Shown here piece after piece: positions 14,152-27,954 of a stretch of DNA of 64,000 bases (the first letter of the stretch is position 1; every line of letters starts with the position of its first letter). The notes beneath the pieces are model-generated. The model saw only the letters and a list, made by a program, of their open reading frames with translations, did no database searches and was not told where the DNA came from. A program made the position numbers and the translations under genes. The stretch comes from Pterois miles. Taxonomy: Eukaryota > Chordata > Actinopteri > Perciformes > Scorpaenidae. The DNA lies in assembly GCA_947000775.1 (NCBI GenBank), contig CAMQGK010000425.1, positions 124,001-188,000 on the forward strand, given 5' to 3'.

Positions 14152-17100
14152 TCCTCACATCAGACTGGTTGTGTGATGCTGCTGGCTTGGTGTGGTTCGG
14201 TTGTCGTCCACTCTCCGGGAAGAGTCCTGTCCTGTGAGATCAGAAACAAGTCAGGAATCTGGATCCTTCTGTTAGTCTGCTGTCAGTGTCTCCCAGACTT
14301 CAGCTATAATAATCAACTATGAAGACTAATTCATGTTGAAATAAATCTGCATTGATCAGTGGTGTCACAGGTTATATGAGTCTGGAAAACATGTGTAGGC
14401 TTCATCTTGGACACTACTGAAGCTGGCTGCAGCTACATATTTACTGCGGTAACAATCTTCTTGTCTAACTGTTGGCTAGAAAATCAATATGCATATTTCC
14501 CAAAATGACAAAATGTTCCTTTCGAATGCAGCTTACTTACGTCGTCCATAAAAACACAGGCGTTTCCGTCCGTTCTGTCCGTCTTGTGGTCCGTCATCCA
14601 TCTGACCTGGTCGGGACTCAGCATTTCTTCATTGTTGTAAAGGTGTAAAGGAGCTCCTGAACTACAGCAACACTCAGTCTGAGTCTCAGTAAAAATACAA
14701 ATAAATAATGGTGTTTTATATAACCTTCAACTGATTTACTACTGAAGAAGATTCATGTTAACCAACATCAGTATGAGACTGAACACAGGATCATGTTACA
14801 TGGCTGAATTTATGTTTTTTTGACTGATATAAACATGAGATCAGTCCAGTGTGTAAAGTGTGGAGCTGAAGGTGGTTCAGTGTGTTGAGTGGACTGCTGT
14901 GGTGCTGGAGCTTCCTCACATCAGACTGGTTGTGTGATGCTGCTGGCTTGGTGTGGGTCGGTTGTCGTCCACTCTCCGGGAAGAGTCCTGTCCTGTGAGA
15001 TCAGAAACAAGTCAGGAATGTGGATCCTTCTCTTAGTCTGCTGTCAGTGACTCCCAGAGATTCAGCTATAATGATCAACTATGAAGACTAATTCATGTTG
15101 AAATAAATCTGCATTGATCAGTGGTGTCACAGATTACATGAGTCTGGAAAACATGTGTAGGCTTCATCTTTGACACTACTGAAGCTGGCTGCAGCTACAT
15201 ATTTACAGTGGTAACAAACGTCTTGTCTAACTGTTGACTATAAAATCAATATTCATATTTCCCAAAATGACAAAATGTTCCTTTAGAGAGCAGCTTACTT
15301 ACGTCATCCATAAAAACACAGGCGTTTCCGTCCGTTCTGTCCGTCTTGTGGTCCGTCATCCATCTGACCTGGTCGGGAATCAGCATTTCTTCATTGTTGT
15401 AAAGGAGCCGCTGAACTACAGCAACACTCAGTCTGAGTCTCTGTACAAACACTAATAAATAATGGTGTTTTATATAAACTTCAACTGATTTACTACTGAA
15501 GAAGATTCATGTTAACCAACATCAGTATGACACTGAACACAGGATCATGTTACATGGCTGAATTTATGTTTTTTTGAGTGATATAAACATGACATCAGTC
15601 CAGTGTGTAAAGTGTGGTGCTGAAGGCGGTTCAGTGTGTTGAGTGGACTGCTGTGGTGCTGGAGCTTCCTCACATCAGACTGGTTGTGTGATGCTGCTGG
15701 CTTGGTGTGGTTCTGTTGTCGTCCACTCTCCGGGAAGAGTCCTGTCCTGTGAGATCAGAAACAAGTCAGGAATGTGGATCCCTCTCTAAGTCTGCTGTCA
15801 GTGTCTCAAAGAGAGTCAGCTATAATAATCAACTACGAAGACTAATTCATGTTGAAATATATCTGCATTAATTAGCGGTGTCAAAGATTACATGAGTCTG
15901 GAAAACATGTGTAGGCTTCATCTTGGACACTACTGAAGCTGGCTGCAGCTACATATTTACTGCGGTAACAATCTTCTTGTCTAACTGTTGGCTAGAAAAT
16001 CAATATGCATATTTCCCAAAATGACAAAATGTTCCTTTCGAATGCAGCTTACTTACGTCGTCCATAAAAACACAGGCGTTTCCGTCCGTTCTGTCCGTCT
16101 TGTGGTCCGTCATCCATCTGACCTGGTCGGGAATCAGCATTTCTTCATTGTTGCAAAGGTGTAAAGGAGCTCCTGAACTACAGCAACACTCAGTCTGAGT
16201 CTCTGTAAAAATACAAATAAATAATGGTGTTTTATATAACCTTCAACTGATTTACTACTGAAGAAGATTCATGTTAACCAACATCAGTATGACACAGAAC
16301 ACAGGATCATGTTACATGGCTGAGTTTTTGTTTTTTTGACAAATATAAACATGAGATCAGTCCAGCGTGTAAAGCTGAAGACCTGAAGGCGGTTCAGTGT
16401 GTTGAGTGGACTGCTGTGGTGCTGGAGCTTCCTTACATCAGACTGCTTGTGTGATGCTGCTGGCTTGGTGTGGTTCGGTTGTCGTCCACTCTCCGGGAAG
16501 AGTCCTGTCCTGTGAGATCAGAAACAAGTCAGGAAAGTGGATCCTTCTCTTAGTCTGCTGTCAGTGACTCCCAGACTTCAGCTATAATGATCAACTATGA
16601 AGACTAATTCATGTTGAAATAAATCTGCATTGATCAGTGGTGTCACAGGTTATATGAGTCTGGAAAACATGTGTAGGCTTCATCTTGGACACTACTGAAG
16701 CTGGCTGCATCTACATATTTACAGTGGTACCAACCTTGTTGTCTAACTGTTGGCTAGAAAATAAATATTCATATTACCCAAAATGACAAAATGTTCCTTT
16801 AATGTGCAGCTTACTTACGTCGTCCATGAAAACACAGGCGTTTCCGTCCGTTCTGTCCGTCTTGTGGTCCGTCATCCATCTGACCTGGTCAGGAATCAGC
16901 ATTTCTTCATTGATGTAAAGGTGTAAAGGAGCCGCTGAACTACAGCAACACTCAGTCTGAGTTTCTGTACAAACACTAATAAATAATGGTGTTTTATATA
17001 AACTTCAACTGATTTACTACTGAAGAAGATTCATTTTAACCAACATCAGTATGAGACTGAACACAGGATCATGTTACATGGCTGAATTTATGTTTTTTTG

Positions 17101-17580
17101 ACTGATATAAACATGACATCAGTCCAGTGTGTAAAGTGTGGAGCTGAAGGTGGTTCAGTGTGTTGAGTGGACTGCTGTGGTGCTGGAGCTTCCTCACATC
17201 AGACTGGTTGTGTGATGCTGCTGGCTTGGTGTGGTTCTGTTGTCGTCCACTCTCCGGGAAGAGTCCTGTCCTGTGAGATCAGAAACAAGTCAGGAATGTG
17301 GATCCTTCTCTAAGTCTGCTGTCAGTGTCTCAAAGAGAGTCAGCTATAATAATCAACTATGAAGACTAATTCATGTTGAAATAAATCTGCATTAATCAGC
17401 GGTGTCAAAGATTACATGAGTCTGGAAAACATGTGTAGGCTTCATCTTGGACACTACTGAAGCTGGCTGCAGCTACATATTTACTGCGGTAACAATCTTG
17501 TTGTCTAACTGTTGGCTAGAAAATCAATATGCATATTTCCCAAAATGACAAAATGTTCCTTTCGAGTGCAGCTTACTTAC

Positions 17581-17726
17581 GTCGTCCATGAAAACACAGG
17601 CGTTTCCGTCCGTTCTGTCCGTCTTGTGGTCCGTCATCCATCTGACCTGGTCGGGAATCAGCATTTCTTCATTGTTGTAAAGATGTAAAGGAGCCGCTGA
17701 ACTACAGCAACACTCAGTATGAGTCT
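17581..17726 (-). other. Exon-like block, long class (146 nt), phase-altered
   Basis: Long-class counterpart of the 138-nt block, with the same splice donor and acceptor. It includes the extra 8 bp (atgtaaag next to ttgtaaag), so its length is no longer a multiple of three. Downstream of the 8 bp the peptide is the same (LYNNEEML ... CVFMDD). Upstream, the open frame changes to one containing TECCCSS. A chain of phase 0 exons would be broken here. Confidence 0.35.
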
Positions 17727-17881
17727 CTGTAAAAATACAAATAAATAATGGTGTTTTATACAACCTTCAACTGATTTACTATTGAAAAAGATTCATGTTA
17801 ACAAACATCAGTATGAGACTGAACACAGGATCATGTTACATGGTTGAATTTATGTTTTTTTGACAGATATAAACATGACAT

Positions 17882-18023
17882 CAGTCCAGTGTGTAAAGTG
17901 TGGAGCTGAAGGTGGTTCAGTGTGTTGAGTGGACTGCTGTGGTGCTGGAGCTCAGTCCAGTGTGTAAAGTATGGTGCTGAAGGCGGTTCAGTGTGTTGAG
18001 TGGACTGCTGTGGTGCTGGAACT
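17882..18023 (+). repeat. 71-bp internal tandem duplication (unit 24)
   Basis: Same junction and period (gtggactgctg at 17929 and 18000). The surrounding 17.4-18.0 kb also resembles 12.0-12.5 kb, for example 'cagtatgagtctctg' and 'ttttatacaacc', so the duplication travelled as part of a larger block. Confidence 0.9.
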
Positions 18024-19467
18024 TCCTCACATCAGACTGGTTGTGTGATGCTGCTGGCTTGGTGTGGTTCTGTTGTCGTCCACTCTCCGGGAAGAGTCCT
18101 GTCCTGTGAGATCAGAAACAAGTCAGGAATGTGGATCCTTCTCTTAGTCTGCTGTCAGTGACTCCCAGAGATTCAGCTATAATGATCAACTATGAAGACT
18201 AATTCATGTTGAAATAAATCTGCATTGATCAGTGGTGTCACAGGTTGTATGAGTCTGGAAAACATGTGTAGGCTTCATCTTGGACACTACTGAAGCTGGC
18301 TGCAGCTACATATTTACTGTGGGAACAATCTTCTTGTCTAAGTGTTGGCTAGAAAATCAATATGCATATGTCCCAAAAGGAAAAAATTTTCCTTTAGAGA
18401 GCAGCTTACTTAGGTCGTCCAGGAAAACACAGGCGTTTCCGTCCGTTCTGTCCGTCTTGTGGTCCGTCATCCATCTGACCTGGTCGGGAATCAGCATTTC
18501 TTCATTGTTGTAAAGATGTAAAGGAGCCGCTGAACTACAGCAACACTCAGTCTGAGTCGCTGTAAAAACACAAATAAATAATGGTGTTTTATATAACCTT
18601 CAACTGATTTACTACTGAAGAAGATTCATGTTAACCAACATCAGTATGAGAGTGAACACAGGATCATGTTACATGGCTGAATTTATGTTTTTTTGACTGA
18701 AATAAACATGAGATCAGTCCAGTGTGTAAAGTATGGTGCTGAAGGCGGTTCAGTGTGTTGAGTGGACTGCTGTGGTGCTGGAGCTTCCTCACATTAGACT
18801 GCTTGTGTGATGCTGCTGGCTTGGTGTGGTTCGGTTGTCGTCCACTCTCCGGGAAGAGTCCTGTCCTGTGAGATCAGAAACAAGTCAGGAATGTGGATCC
18901 TTCTCTTAGTCTGCTGTCAGTGACTCCCAGACTTCAGCTATAATGATCAACTATGAAGACTAATTCATGTTGAAATAAATCTGCATTGATCAGTGGTGTC
19001 ACAGGTTATATGAGTCTGGAAAACATGTGTAGGCTTCATCTTTGATACTACTGAAGCTGGCTGCAGCTACATATTTACAGTGGTACCAACCTTGTTGTCT
19101 AACTGTTGGCTAGAAAATCAATATTCATATTTCCCAAAATGACAAAATGTTCCTTTAATGTGCAGCTTACTTGCGTCGTCCATGAAAACACAGGCGTTTC
19201 CGTCCGTTCTGTCCGTCTTGAGGTCCGTCATCCATCTGACCTGGTCGGAAATCAGCATTTCTTCATTGTTGTAAAGGAGCCGCTGAACTACAGCAACACT
19301 CAGTCTGAGTCTCTGTAAAAATACAAATAAATAATGGTGTTTTATATAACCTTCAACTGATTTACTACTGAAGAAGATTCATGTTAACCAAAATCAGTCT
19401 GAGACTGAACACAGGATCATGTTACATGGCTGAATTTATGTTTTTTTGACTCATATAAACTTGAGAT

Positions 19468-22400
19468 CAGTCCAGTGTGTAAAGTGTGGAGCTGAAGGTG
19501 GTTCAGTGTGTTGAGTGGACTGCTGTGGTGCTGGAGCTTCCTCACATCAGACTGGTTGTGTGATGCTGCTGGCTTGGTGTGGTTCGGTTCATGTCCACTC
19601 TCCGGGAAGAGTCCTGTCCTGTGAGATCAGAAACAAGTCAGAAATCTGGATCCTTCTCTTAGTCTGCTGTCAGTGTCTCCCAGACTTCAGCTATAATAAT
19701 CAACTATGAAGACTAATTCATGTTGAAATAAATCTGCATTGATCAGTGGTGTCATAGGTTATATGAGTCTGGAAAACATGTGTAGGCTTCATCTTTGACA
19801 CTACTGAAGCTGGCTGCAGCTACATATTTACAGTGGTAACAACCTTCTTGTCTAACTGTTGGCTAGAAAATCAATATGCATATTTCCCAAAATGACAAAA
19901 TGTTCCTTTCGAATGCAGCTTACTTACGTCGTCCATAAAAACACAGGCGTTTCCGTCCGTTCTGTCCGTCTTGTGGTCCGTCATCCATCTGACCTGGTCG
20001 GGAATCAGCATTTCTTCATTGTTGCAAAGGTGTAAAGGAGCTCCTGAACTACAGCAACACTCAGTCTGAGTCTCAGTAAAAATACAAATAAATAATGGTG
20101 TTTTATATAACCTTCAACTGATTTACTACTGAAGAAGATTCATGTTAACAAACATCAGTATGAGACTGAACACAGGATCATGTTACATGGCTGAGTTGTT
20201 GTTTTTTTGACTAATGTAAACATGAGATCAGTCCAGTGTGTAAAGTGTGGAGCTGAAGGTGGTTCAGTGTGTTGAGTGGACTGCTGTGGTGCTGGAACTT
20301 CCTCACATCAGACTGGTTGTGTGATGCTGCTGGCTTGGTGTGGTTCGGTTCATGTCCACTCTCCGGGAAGAGTCCTGTCCTGTGAGATCAGAAAACAGTC
20401 AGGAATGTGGATCCTTCTCTAAGTCTGCTGTCAGTGTCTCAAAGAGAGTCAGCTATAATAATCAACTACGAAGACTAATTCATGTTGAAATAAATCTGCA
20501 TTAATTAGCGGTGTCAAAGATTACATGAGTCTGGAAAACATGTGTAGGCTTCATCTTGGACACTACTGAAGCTGGCTGCAGCTACATATTTACTGCGGTA
20601 ACAATCTTCTTGTCTAACTGTTGGCGAGAAAATCAATATGCATATTTCCCAAAATGACAAAATGTTCCTTTCGAATGCAGCTTACTTACGTCGTCCATAA
20701 AAACACAGGCGTTTCCGTCCGTTCTGTCCGTCTTGTGGTCCGTCATCCATCTGACCTGGTCGGGAATCAGCATTTCTTCATTGTTGCAAAGGTGTAAAGG
20801 AGCTCCTGAACTACAGCAACACTCAGTCTGAGTCTCAGTAAAAATACAAATAAATAATGGTGTTTTATATAACCTTCAACTGATTTACGACTGAAGAAGA
20901 TTCATGTTAACCAACATCAGTATGAGACTGAACACAGGATCATGTTACATGGCTGAATTTATGTTTTTTTGACTGATATAAACATGAGATCAGTCCAGCG
21001 TGTAAAGCTGAAGACCTGAAGGCGGTTCAGTGTGTTGAGTGGACTGCTGTGGTGCTGGAGCTTCCTCACATCAGACTGGTTGTGTGATGCTGCTGGCTTG
21101 GTGTGGTTCGGTTGTCGTCCACTCTCCGGGAAGAGTCCTGTCCTGTGAGATCAGAAACAAGTCAGGAATGTGGATCCTTCTCTAAGTCTGCTGTCAGTGT
21201 CTCAAAGAGAGTCAGCTATAATAATCAACTACGAAGACTAATTCATGTTGAAATAAATCTGCATTAATCAGCGGTGTCAAAGATTACATGAGTCTGGAAA
21301 ACATGTGTAGGCTTCATCTTGGACACTACTGAAGCTGGCTGCAGCTACATATTTACTGCGGTAACAATCTTCTTGTCTAACTGTTGGCTAGAAAATCAAT
21401 ATGCATATTTCCCAAAATGACAAAATGTTCCTTTCGAGTGCAGCTTACTTACGTCGTCCATGAAAACACAGGCGTTTCCGTCCGTTCTGTCCGTCTTGTG
21501 GTCCGTCATCCATCTGACCTGGTCGGGAATCAGCATTTCTTCATTGTTGTAAAGGAGCCGCTGAACTACAGCAACACTCAGTCTGAGTCTCTGTAAAAAT
21601 ACAAATAAATAATGGTGTTTTATATAACCTTCAACTGATTTACTACTGAAGAAGATTCATGTTAACCAACATCAGTATGAGACTGAACACAGGATCATGT
21701 TACATGGCTGAATTTATGTTTTTTTGACTCATATAAACATGAGATCAGTCCAGTGTGTAAAGTGTGGAGCTGAAGGCGGTTCAGTGTGTTGAGTGGACTG
21801 CTGTGGTGCTGGAGCTTCCTCACATCAGACTGGTTGTGTGATGCTGCTGGCTTGGTGTGGTTCGGTTCTTGTCCACTCTCCGGGAAGAGTCCTGTCCTGT
21901 GAGATCAGAAACAAGTCAGGAATGTGGATCCTTCTCTTAGTCTGCTGTCAGTGACTCCCAGACTTCAGCTATAATGATCAACTATGAAGACTAATTCATG
22001 TTGAAATAAATCTGCATTGATCAGTGGTGTCACAGGTTATATGAGTCTGGAAAACATGTGTAGGCTTCATCTTTGATACTACTGAAGCTGGCTGCAGCTA
22101 CATATTTACAGTGGTACCAACCTTGTTGTCTAACTGTTGGCTAGAAAATCAATATTCATATTTCCCAAAATGACAAAATGTTCCTTTAATGTGCAGCTTA
22201 CTTGCGTCGTCCATGAAAACACAGGCGTTTCCGTCCGTTCTGTCCGTCTTGAGGTGTCCGCGTCATCCATCTGACCTGGTCGGGAATCAGCATTTCTTCA
22301 TTGTTGTAAAGGAGCCGCTGAACTACAGCAACACTCAGTCTGAGTCTCTGTAAAAATACAAATAAATAATGGTGTTTTATATAACCTTCAACTGATTTAC

Positions 22401-24875
22401 TACTGAAGAAGATTCATGTTAACCAAAATCAGTCTGAGACTGAACACAGGATCATGTTACATGGCTGAATTTATGTTTTTTTGACTCATATAAACTTGAG
22501 ATCAGTCCAGTGTGTAAAGTGTGGAGCTGAAGGTGGTTCAGTGTGTTGAGTGGACTGCTGTGGTGCTGGAGCTTCCTCACATCAGACTGGTTGTGTGATG
22601 CTGCTGGCTTGGTGTGGTTCGGTTCATGTCCACTCTCCGGGAAGAGTCCTGTCCTGTGAGATCAGAAACAAGTCAGAAATCTGGATCCTTCTCTTAGTCT
22701 GCTGTCAGTGTCTCCCAGACTTCAGCTATAATAATCAACTATGAAGACTAATTCATGTTGAAATAAATCTGCATTGATCAGTGGTGTCATAGGTTATATG
22801 AGTCTGGAAAACATGTGTAGGCTTCATCTTTGACACTACTGAAGCTGGCTGCAGCTACATATTTACAGTGGTAACAACCTTCTTGTCTAACTGTTGGCTA
22901 GAAAATCAATATGCATATTTCCCAAAATGACAAAATGTTCCTTTCGAATGCAGCTTACTTACGTCGTCCATAAAAACACAGGCGTTTCCGTCCGTTCTGT
23001 CCGTCTTGTGGTCCGTCATCCATCTGACCTGGTCGGGAATCAGCATTTCTTCATTGTTGCAAAGGTGTAAAGGAGCCCCTGAACTACAGCAACACTCAGT
23101 CTGAGTCTCTGTAAAAATACAAATAAATAATGGTGTTTTATATAACCTTCAACTGATTTACTACTGAAGAAGATTCATGTTAACAAACATCAGTATGAGA
23201 CTGAACACAGGATCATGTTACATGGCTGAGTTGTTGTTTTTTTGACTAATGTAAACATGAGATCAGTCCAGTGTGTAAAGTGTGGAGCTGAAGGTGGTTC
23301 AGTGTGTTGAGTGGACTGCTGTGGTGCTGGAGGTTCCTCACATCAGACTGGTTGTGTGATGCTGCTGGCTTGGTGTGGTTCGGTTCATGTCCACTCTCCG
23401 GGAAGAGTCCTGTCCTGTGAGATCAGAAACAAGTCAGGAATGTGGATCCTTCTCTAAGTCTGCTGTCAGTGTCTCAAAGAGAGTCAGCTATAATAATCAA
23501 CTACGAAGACTAATTCATGTTGAAATATATCTGCATTAATTAGCGGTGTCAAAGATTACATGAGTCTGGAAAACATGTGTAGGCTTCATCTTGGACACTA
23601 CTGAAGCTGGCTGCAGCTACATATTTACTGCGGTAACAATCTTCTTGTCTAACTGTTGGCGAGAAAATCAATATGCATATTTCCCAAAATGACAAAATGT
23701 TCCTTTCGAATGCAGCTTACTTACGTCGTCCATAAAAACACAGGCGTTTCCGTCCGTTCTGTCCGTCTTGTGGTCCGTCATCCATCTGACCTGGTCGGGA
23801 ATCAGCATTTCTTCATTGTTGCAAAGGTGTAAAGGAGCTCCTGAACTACAGCAACACTCAGTCTGAGTCTCAGTAAAAATACAAATAAATAATGGTGTTT
23901 TATATAACCTTCAACTGATTTACGACTGAAGAAGATTCATGTTAACCAACATCAGTATGAGACTGAACACAGGATCATGTTACATGGCTGAATTTATGTT
24001 TTTTTGACTGATATAAACATGAGATCAGTCCAGCGTGTAAAGTGTGAAGAGCTGAAGGCGGTTCAGTGTGTTGAGTGGACTGCTGTGGTGCTGGAGCTTC
24101 CTCACATCAGACTGCTTGTGTGATGCTGCTGGCTTGGTGTGGTTCGGTTGTCGTCCACTCTCCGGGAAGAGTCCTGTCCTGTGAGATCAGAAACAAGTCA
24201 GGAATGTGGATCCTTCTCTAAGTCTGCTGTCAGTGTCTCAAAGAGAGTCAGCTATAATAATCAACTACGAAGACTAATTAATGTTGAAATAAATCTGCAT
24301 TAATCAGCGGTGTCAAAGATTACATGAGTCTGGAAAACATGTGTAGGCTTCATCTTGGACACTACTGAAGCTGGCTGCAGCTACATATTTACTGCGGTAA
24401 CAATCTTCTTGTCTAACTGTTGGCTAGAAAATCAATATGCATATTTCCCAAAATGACAAAATGTTCCTTTCGAGTGCAGCTTACTTACGTCGTCCATGAA
24501 AACACAGGCGTTTCCGTCCGTTCTGTCCGTCTTGTGGTCCGTCATCCATCTGACCTGGTCGGGAATCAGCATTTCTTCATTGTTGTAAAGGAGCCGCTGA
24601 ACTACAGCAACACTCAGTCTGAGTCTCTGTAAAAATACAAATAAATAATGGTGTTTTATATAACCTTCAACTGATTTACTACTGAAGAAGATTCATGTTA
24701 ACCAACATCAGTATGAGACTGAACACAGGATCATGTTACATGGCTGAATTTATGTTTTTTTGACTCATATAAACATGAGATCAGTCCAGTGTGTAAAGTG
24801 TGGAGCTGAAGGCGGTTCAGTGTGTTGAGTGGACTGCTGTGGTGCTGGAGCTTCCTCACATCAGACTGGTTGTGT
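19468..24875. repeat. Four-monomer higher-order repeat, offset ~3,035-3,040 bp
   Basis: Units at 19515, 20276, 21039 and 21793 correspond to 22550, 23311, 24075 and 24829. Shared markers are 'ggttcatgtccac' with 'agtcagaaatctgg' in the first unit, 'gagttgttg...gactaatgtaaac' and 'gttggcgagaaaatc' in the second, and the 'gcaaaggtgtaaaggagctcc' plus 'gtctcagtaaaa' combination. Offsets are 3,035, 3,035, 3,036 and 3,036 for these landmarks. This is direct evidence of block amplification rather than monomer-by-monomer growth. Confidence 0.85.
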
Positions 24876-27800
24876 GATGCTGCTGGCTTGGTGTGGTTCG
24901 GTTCATGTCCACTCTCCGGGAAGAGTCCTGTCCTGTGAGATCAGAAACAAGTCAGAAATCTGGATCCTTCTCTTAGTCTGCTGTCAGTGTCTCCCAGACT
25001 TCAGCTATAATAATCAACTATGAAGACTAATTCATGTTGAAATAAATCTGCATTGATCAGTGGTGTCATAGGTTATATGAGTCTGGAAAACATGTGTAGG
25101 CTTCATCTTTGACACTACTGAAGCTGGCTGCAGCTACATATTTACAGTGGTAACAAACGTCTTGTCTAACTGTTGGCTATAAAATCAATATTCATATTTC
25201 CCAAAATGACAAAATGTTCCCTTAGAGAGCAGCTTACTTATGTCGTCCATAAAAACACAGGCGTTTCCGTCCGTTCTGTCCGTCTTGTGGTCCGTCATCC
25301 ATCTGACCTGGTCGGGAATCAGCATTTCTTCATTGTTGTAAAGGAGCCGCTGAACTACAGCAACACTCAGTCTGAGTCTCTGTAAAAATACAAATAAATA
25401 ATGGTGTTTTATATAACCTTCAACTGATTTATGACTGAAGAAGATTCATGTTAACCAACATCAGTATGAGACAGAACACAGGATCATGTTACATGGCTGA
25501 GTTTTTGTTTTTTTGACAAATATAAACATGAGATCAGTCCAGCATGTAAAGCTGAAGACCTGAAGGCGGTTCAGTGTGTTGAGTGGACTGCTGTGGTGCT
25601 GGAGCTTCCTCACATCAGACTGGTTGTGTGATGCTGCTGGCTTGGTGTGGTTCGGTTGTCGTCCACTCTCCGGGAAGAGTCCTGTCCTGTGAGATCAGAA
25701 ACAAGTCAGGAAAGTGGATCCTTCTCTTAGTCTGCTGTCAGTGACTCCCAGACTTCAGCTATAATGATCAACTATGAAGACTAATTCATGTTGAAATAAA
25801 TCTGCATTGATCAGTGGTGTCACAGGTTATATGAGTCTGGAAAACATGTGTAGGCTTCATCTTGGACACTACTGAAGCTGGCTGCATCTACATATTTACA
25901 GTGGCACCAACCTTGTTGTCTAACTGTTGGCTAGAAAATAAATATTCATATTTCCCAAAATGACAAAATGTTCCTTTAATGTGCAGCTTACTTACGTCGT
26001 CCATGAAAACACAGGCGTTTCCGTCCGTTCTGTCCGTCTTGTTGTCCGTCATCCATCTGACCTGGTCGGGAATCAGCATTTCTTCATTGTTGTAAAGGAG
26101 CCGCTGAACTACAGCAACACTCAGTCTGAGTCTCTGTAAAAATACAAATAAATAATGGTGTTTTATATAACCTTCAACTGATTTACTACTGAAGAAGATT
26201 CATGTTAACCAACATCAGTATGAGACTGAACACAGGATCATGTTACATGGCTGAATTTATGTTTTTTTGACTCATATAAACATGAGATCAGTCCAGTGTG
26301 TAAAGTGTGGAGCTGAAGGTGGTTCAGTGTGTTGAGTGGACTGCTGTGGTGCTGGAGCTTCCTCACATCAGACTGGTTGTGTGATGCTGCTGGCTTGGTG
26401 TGGTTCGGTTGTCGTCCACTCTCCGGGAAGAGTCCTGTCCTGTGAGATCAGAAACAAGTCAGGAATCTGGATCCTTCTGTTAGTCTGCTGTCAGTGTCTC
26501 CCAGACTTCAGCTATAATAATCAACTATGAAGACTAATTCATGTTGAAATAAATCTGCATTGATCAGTGGTGTCACAGGTTATATGAGTCTGGAAAACAT
26601 GTGTAGGCTTCATCTTGGACACTACTGAAGCTGGCTGCAGCTACATATTTACTGCGGTAACAATCTTCTTGTCTAACTGTTGGCTAGAAAATCAATATGC
26701 ATATTTCCCGAAATGACAAAATGTTCCTTTCGAATGCAGCTTACTTACGTCGTCCATAAAAACACAGGCGTTTCCGTCCGTTCTGTCCGTCTTGTGGTCC
26801 GTCATCCATCTGACCTGGTCAGGAATCAGCATTTCTTCATTGATGTAAAGGTGTAAAGGAGCCACTGAACTACAGCAACACTCAGTCTGAGTCTCTGTAC
26901 AAACACTAATAAATAATGGTGTTTCATATAAACTTCAACTGATTTACTACTGAAGAAGATTCATTTTAACCAACATCAGTATGAGACTGAACACAGGATC
27001 ATGTTACATGGCTGAATTTATGTTTTTTTGACTGATATAAACATGACATCAGTCCAGTGTGTAAAGTGTGGAGCTGAAGGTGGTTCAGTGTGTTGAGTGG
27101 ACTGCTGTGGTGCTGGAGCTTCCTCACATCAGACTGGTTGTGTGATGCTGCTGGCTTGGTGTGGTTCTGTTGTCGTCCACTCTCCGGGAAGAGTCCTGTC
27201 CTGTGAGATCAGAAACAAGTCAGGAATGTGGATCCTTCTCTAAGTCTGCTGTCAGTGTCTCAAAGAGAGTCAGCTATAATAATCAACTACGAAGACTAAT
27301 TCATGTTGAAATAACTCTGCATTGATCAGTGGTGTCAAAGATTACATGAGTCTGGAAAACATGTGTAGGCTTCATCTTGGACACTACTGAAGCTGGCTGC
27401 AGCTACATATTTACTGCGGTAACAATCTTCTTGTCTAACTGTTGGCTAGAAAATCAATATGCATATTTCCCAAAATGACAAAATGTTCCTTTCGAGTGCA
27501 GCTTACTTACGTCGTCCATGAAAACACAGGCGTTTCCGTCCGTTCTGTCCGTCTTGTGGTCCGTCATCCATCTGACCTGGTCGGGAATCAGCATTTCCTC
27601 ATTGTTGTAAAGGAGCCGCTGAACTACAGCAACACTCAGTCTGAGTCTCTGTAAAAATACAAATAAATAATGGTGTTTTATATAACCTTCAACTGATTTA
27701 CTACTGAAGAAGATTCATGTTAACCAACATCAGTATGAGACTGAACACAGGATCATGTTACATGGCTGAATTTATGTTTTTTTGACTGATATAAACATGA

Positions 27801-27882
27801 GATCAGTCCAGTGTGTAAAGTATGGTGCTGAAGGCGGTTCAGTGTGTTGAGTGGACTGCTGTGGTGCTGGAGCTTCCTCACA

Positions 27883-27954
27883 TCAGACTGGTTGTGTGAT
27901 GCTGCTGGCTTGGTGTGGTTCGGTTGTCGTCCACTCTCCGGGAAGAGTCCTGTC
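27883..27954 (-). other. Candidate second (terminal) exon, 72 nt with stop
   Basis: On the minus strand, 309 nt after the donor of the block at 28264-28401, there is a branch-like CTGAC, a pyrimidine-rich tract and the acceptor CTGATCTCACAG|GAC. Continued in phase 0, the frame is open for 23 codons (starting DRTLPGEW, ending ITQPV) and closes with TGA at 27883-27885. No AATAAA follows on this strand nearby. If the block is internal instead, the next GT is GAT|GTGAGG, but that puts the stop inside the exon in phase 0. The same arrangement is present in nearly every monomer. Weak candidate. Confidence 0.2.
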
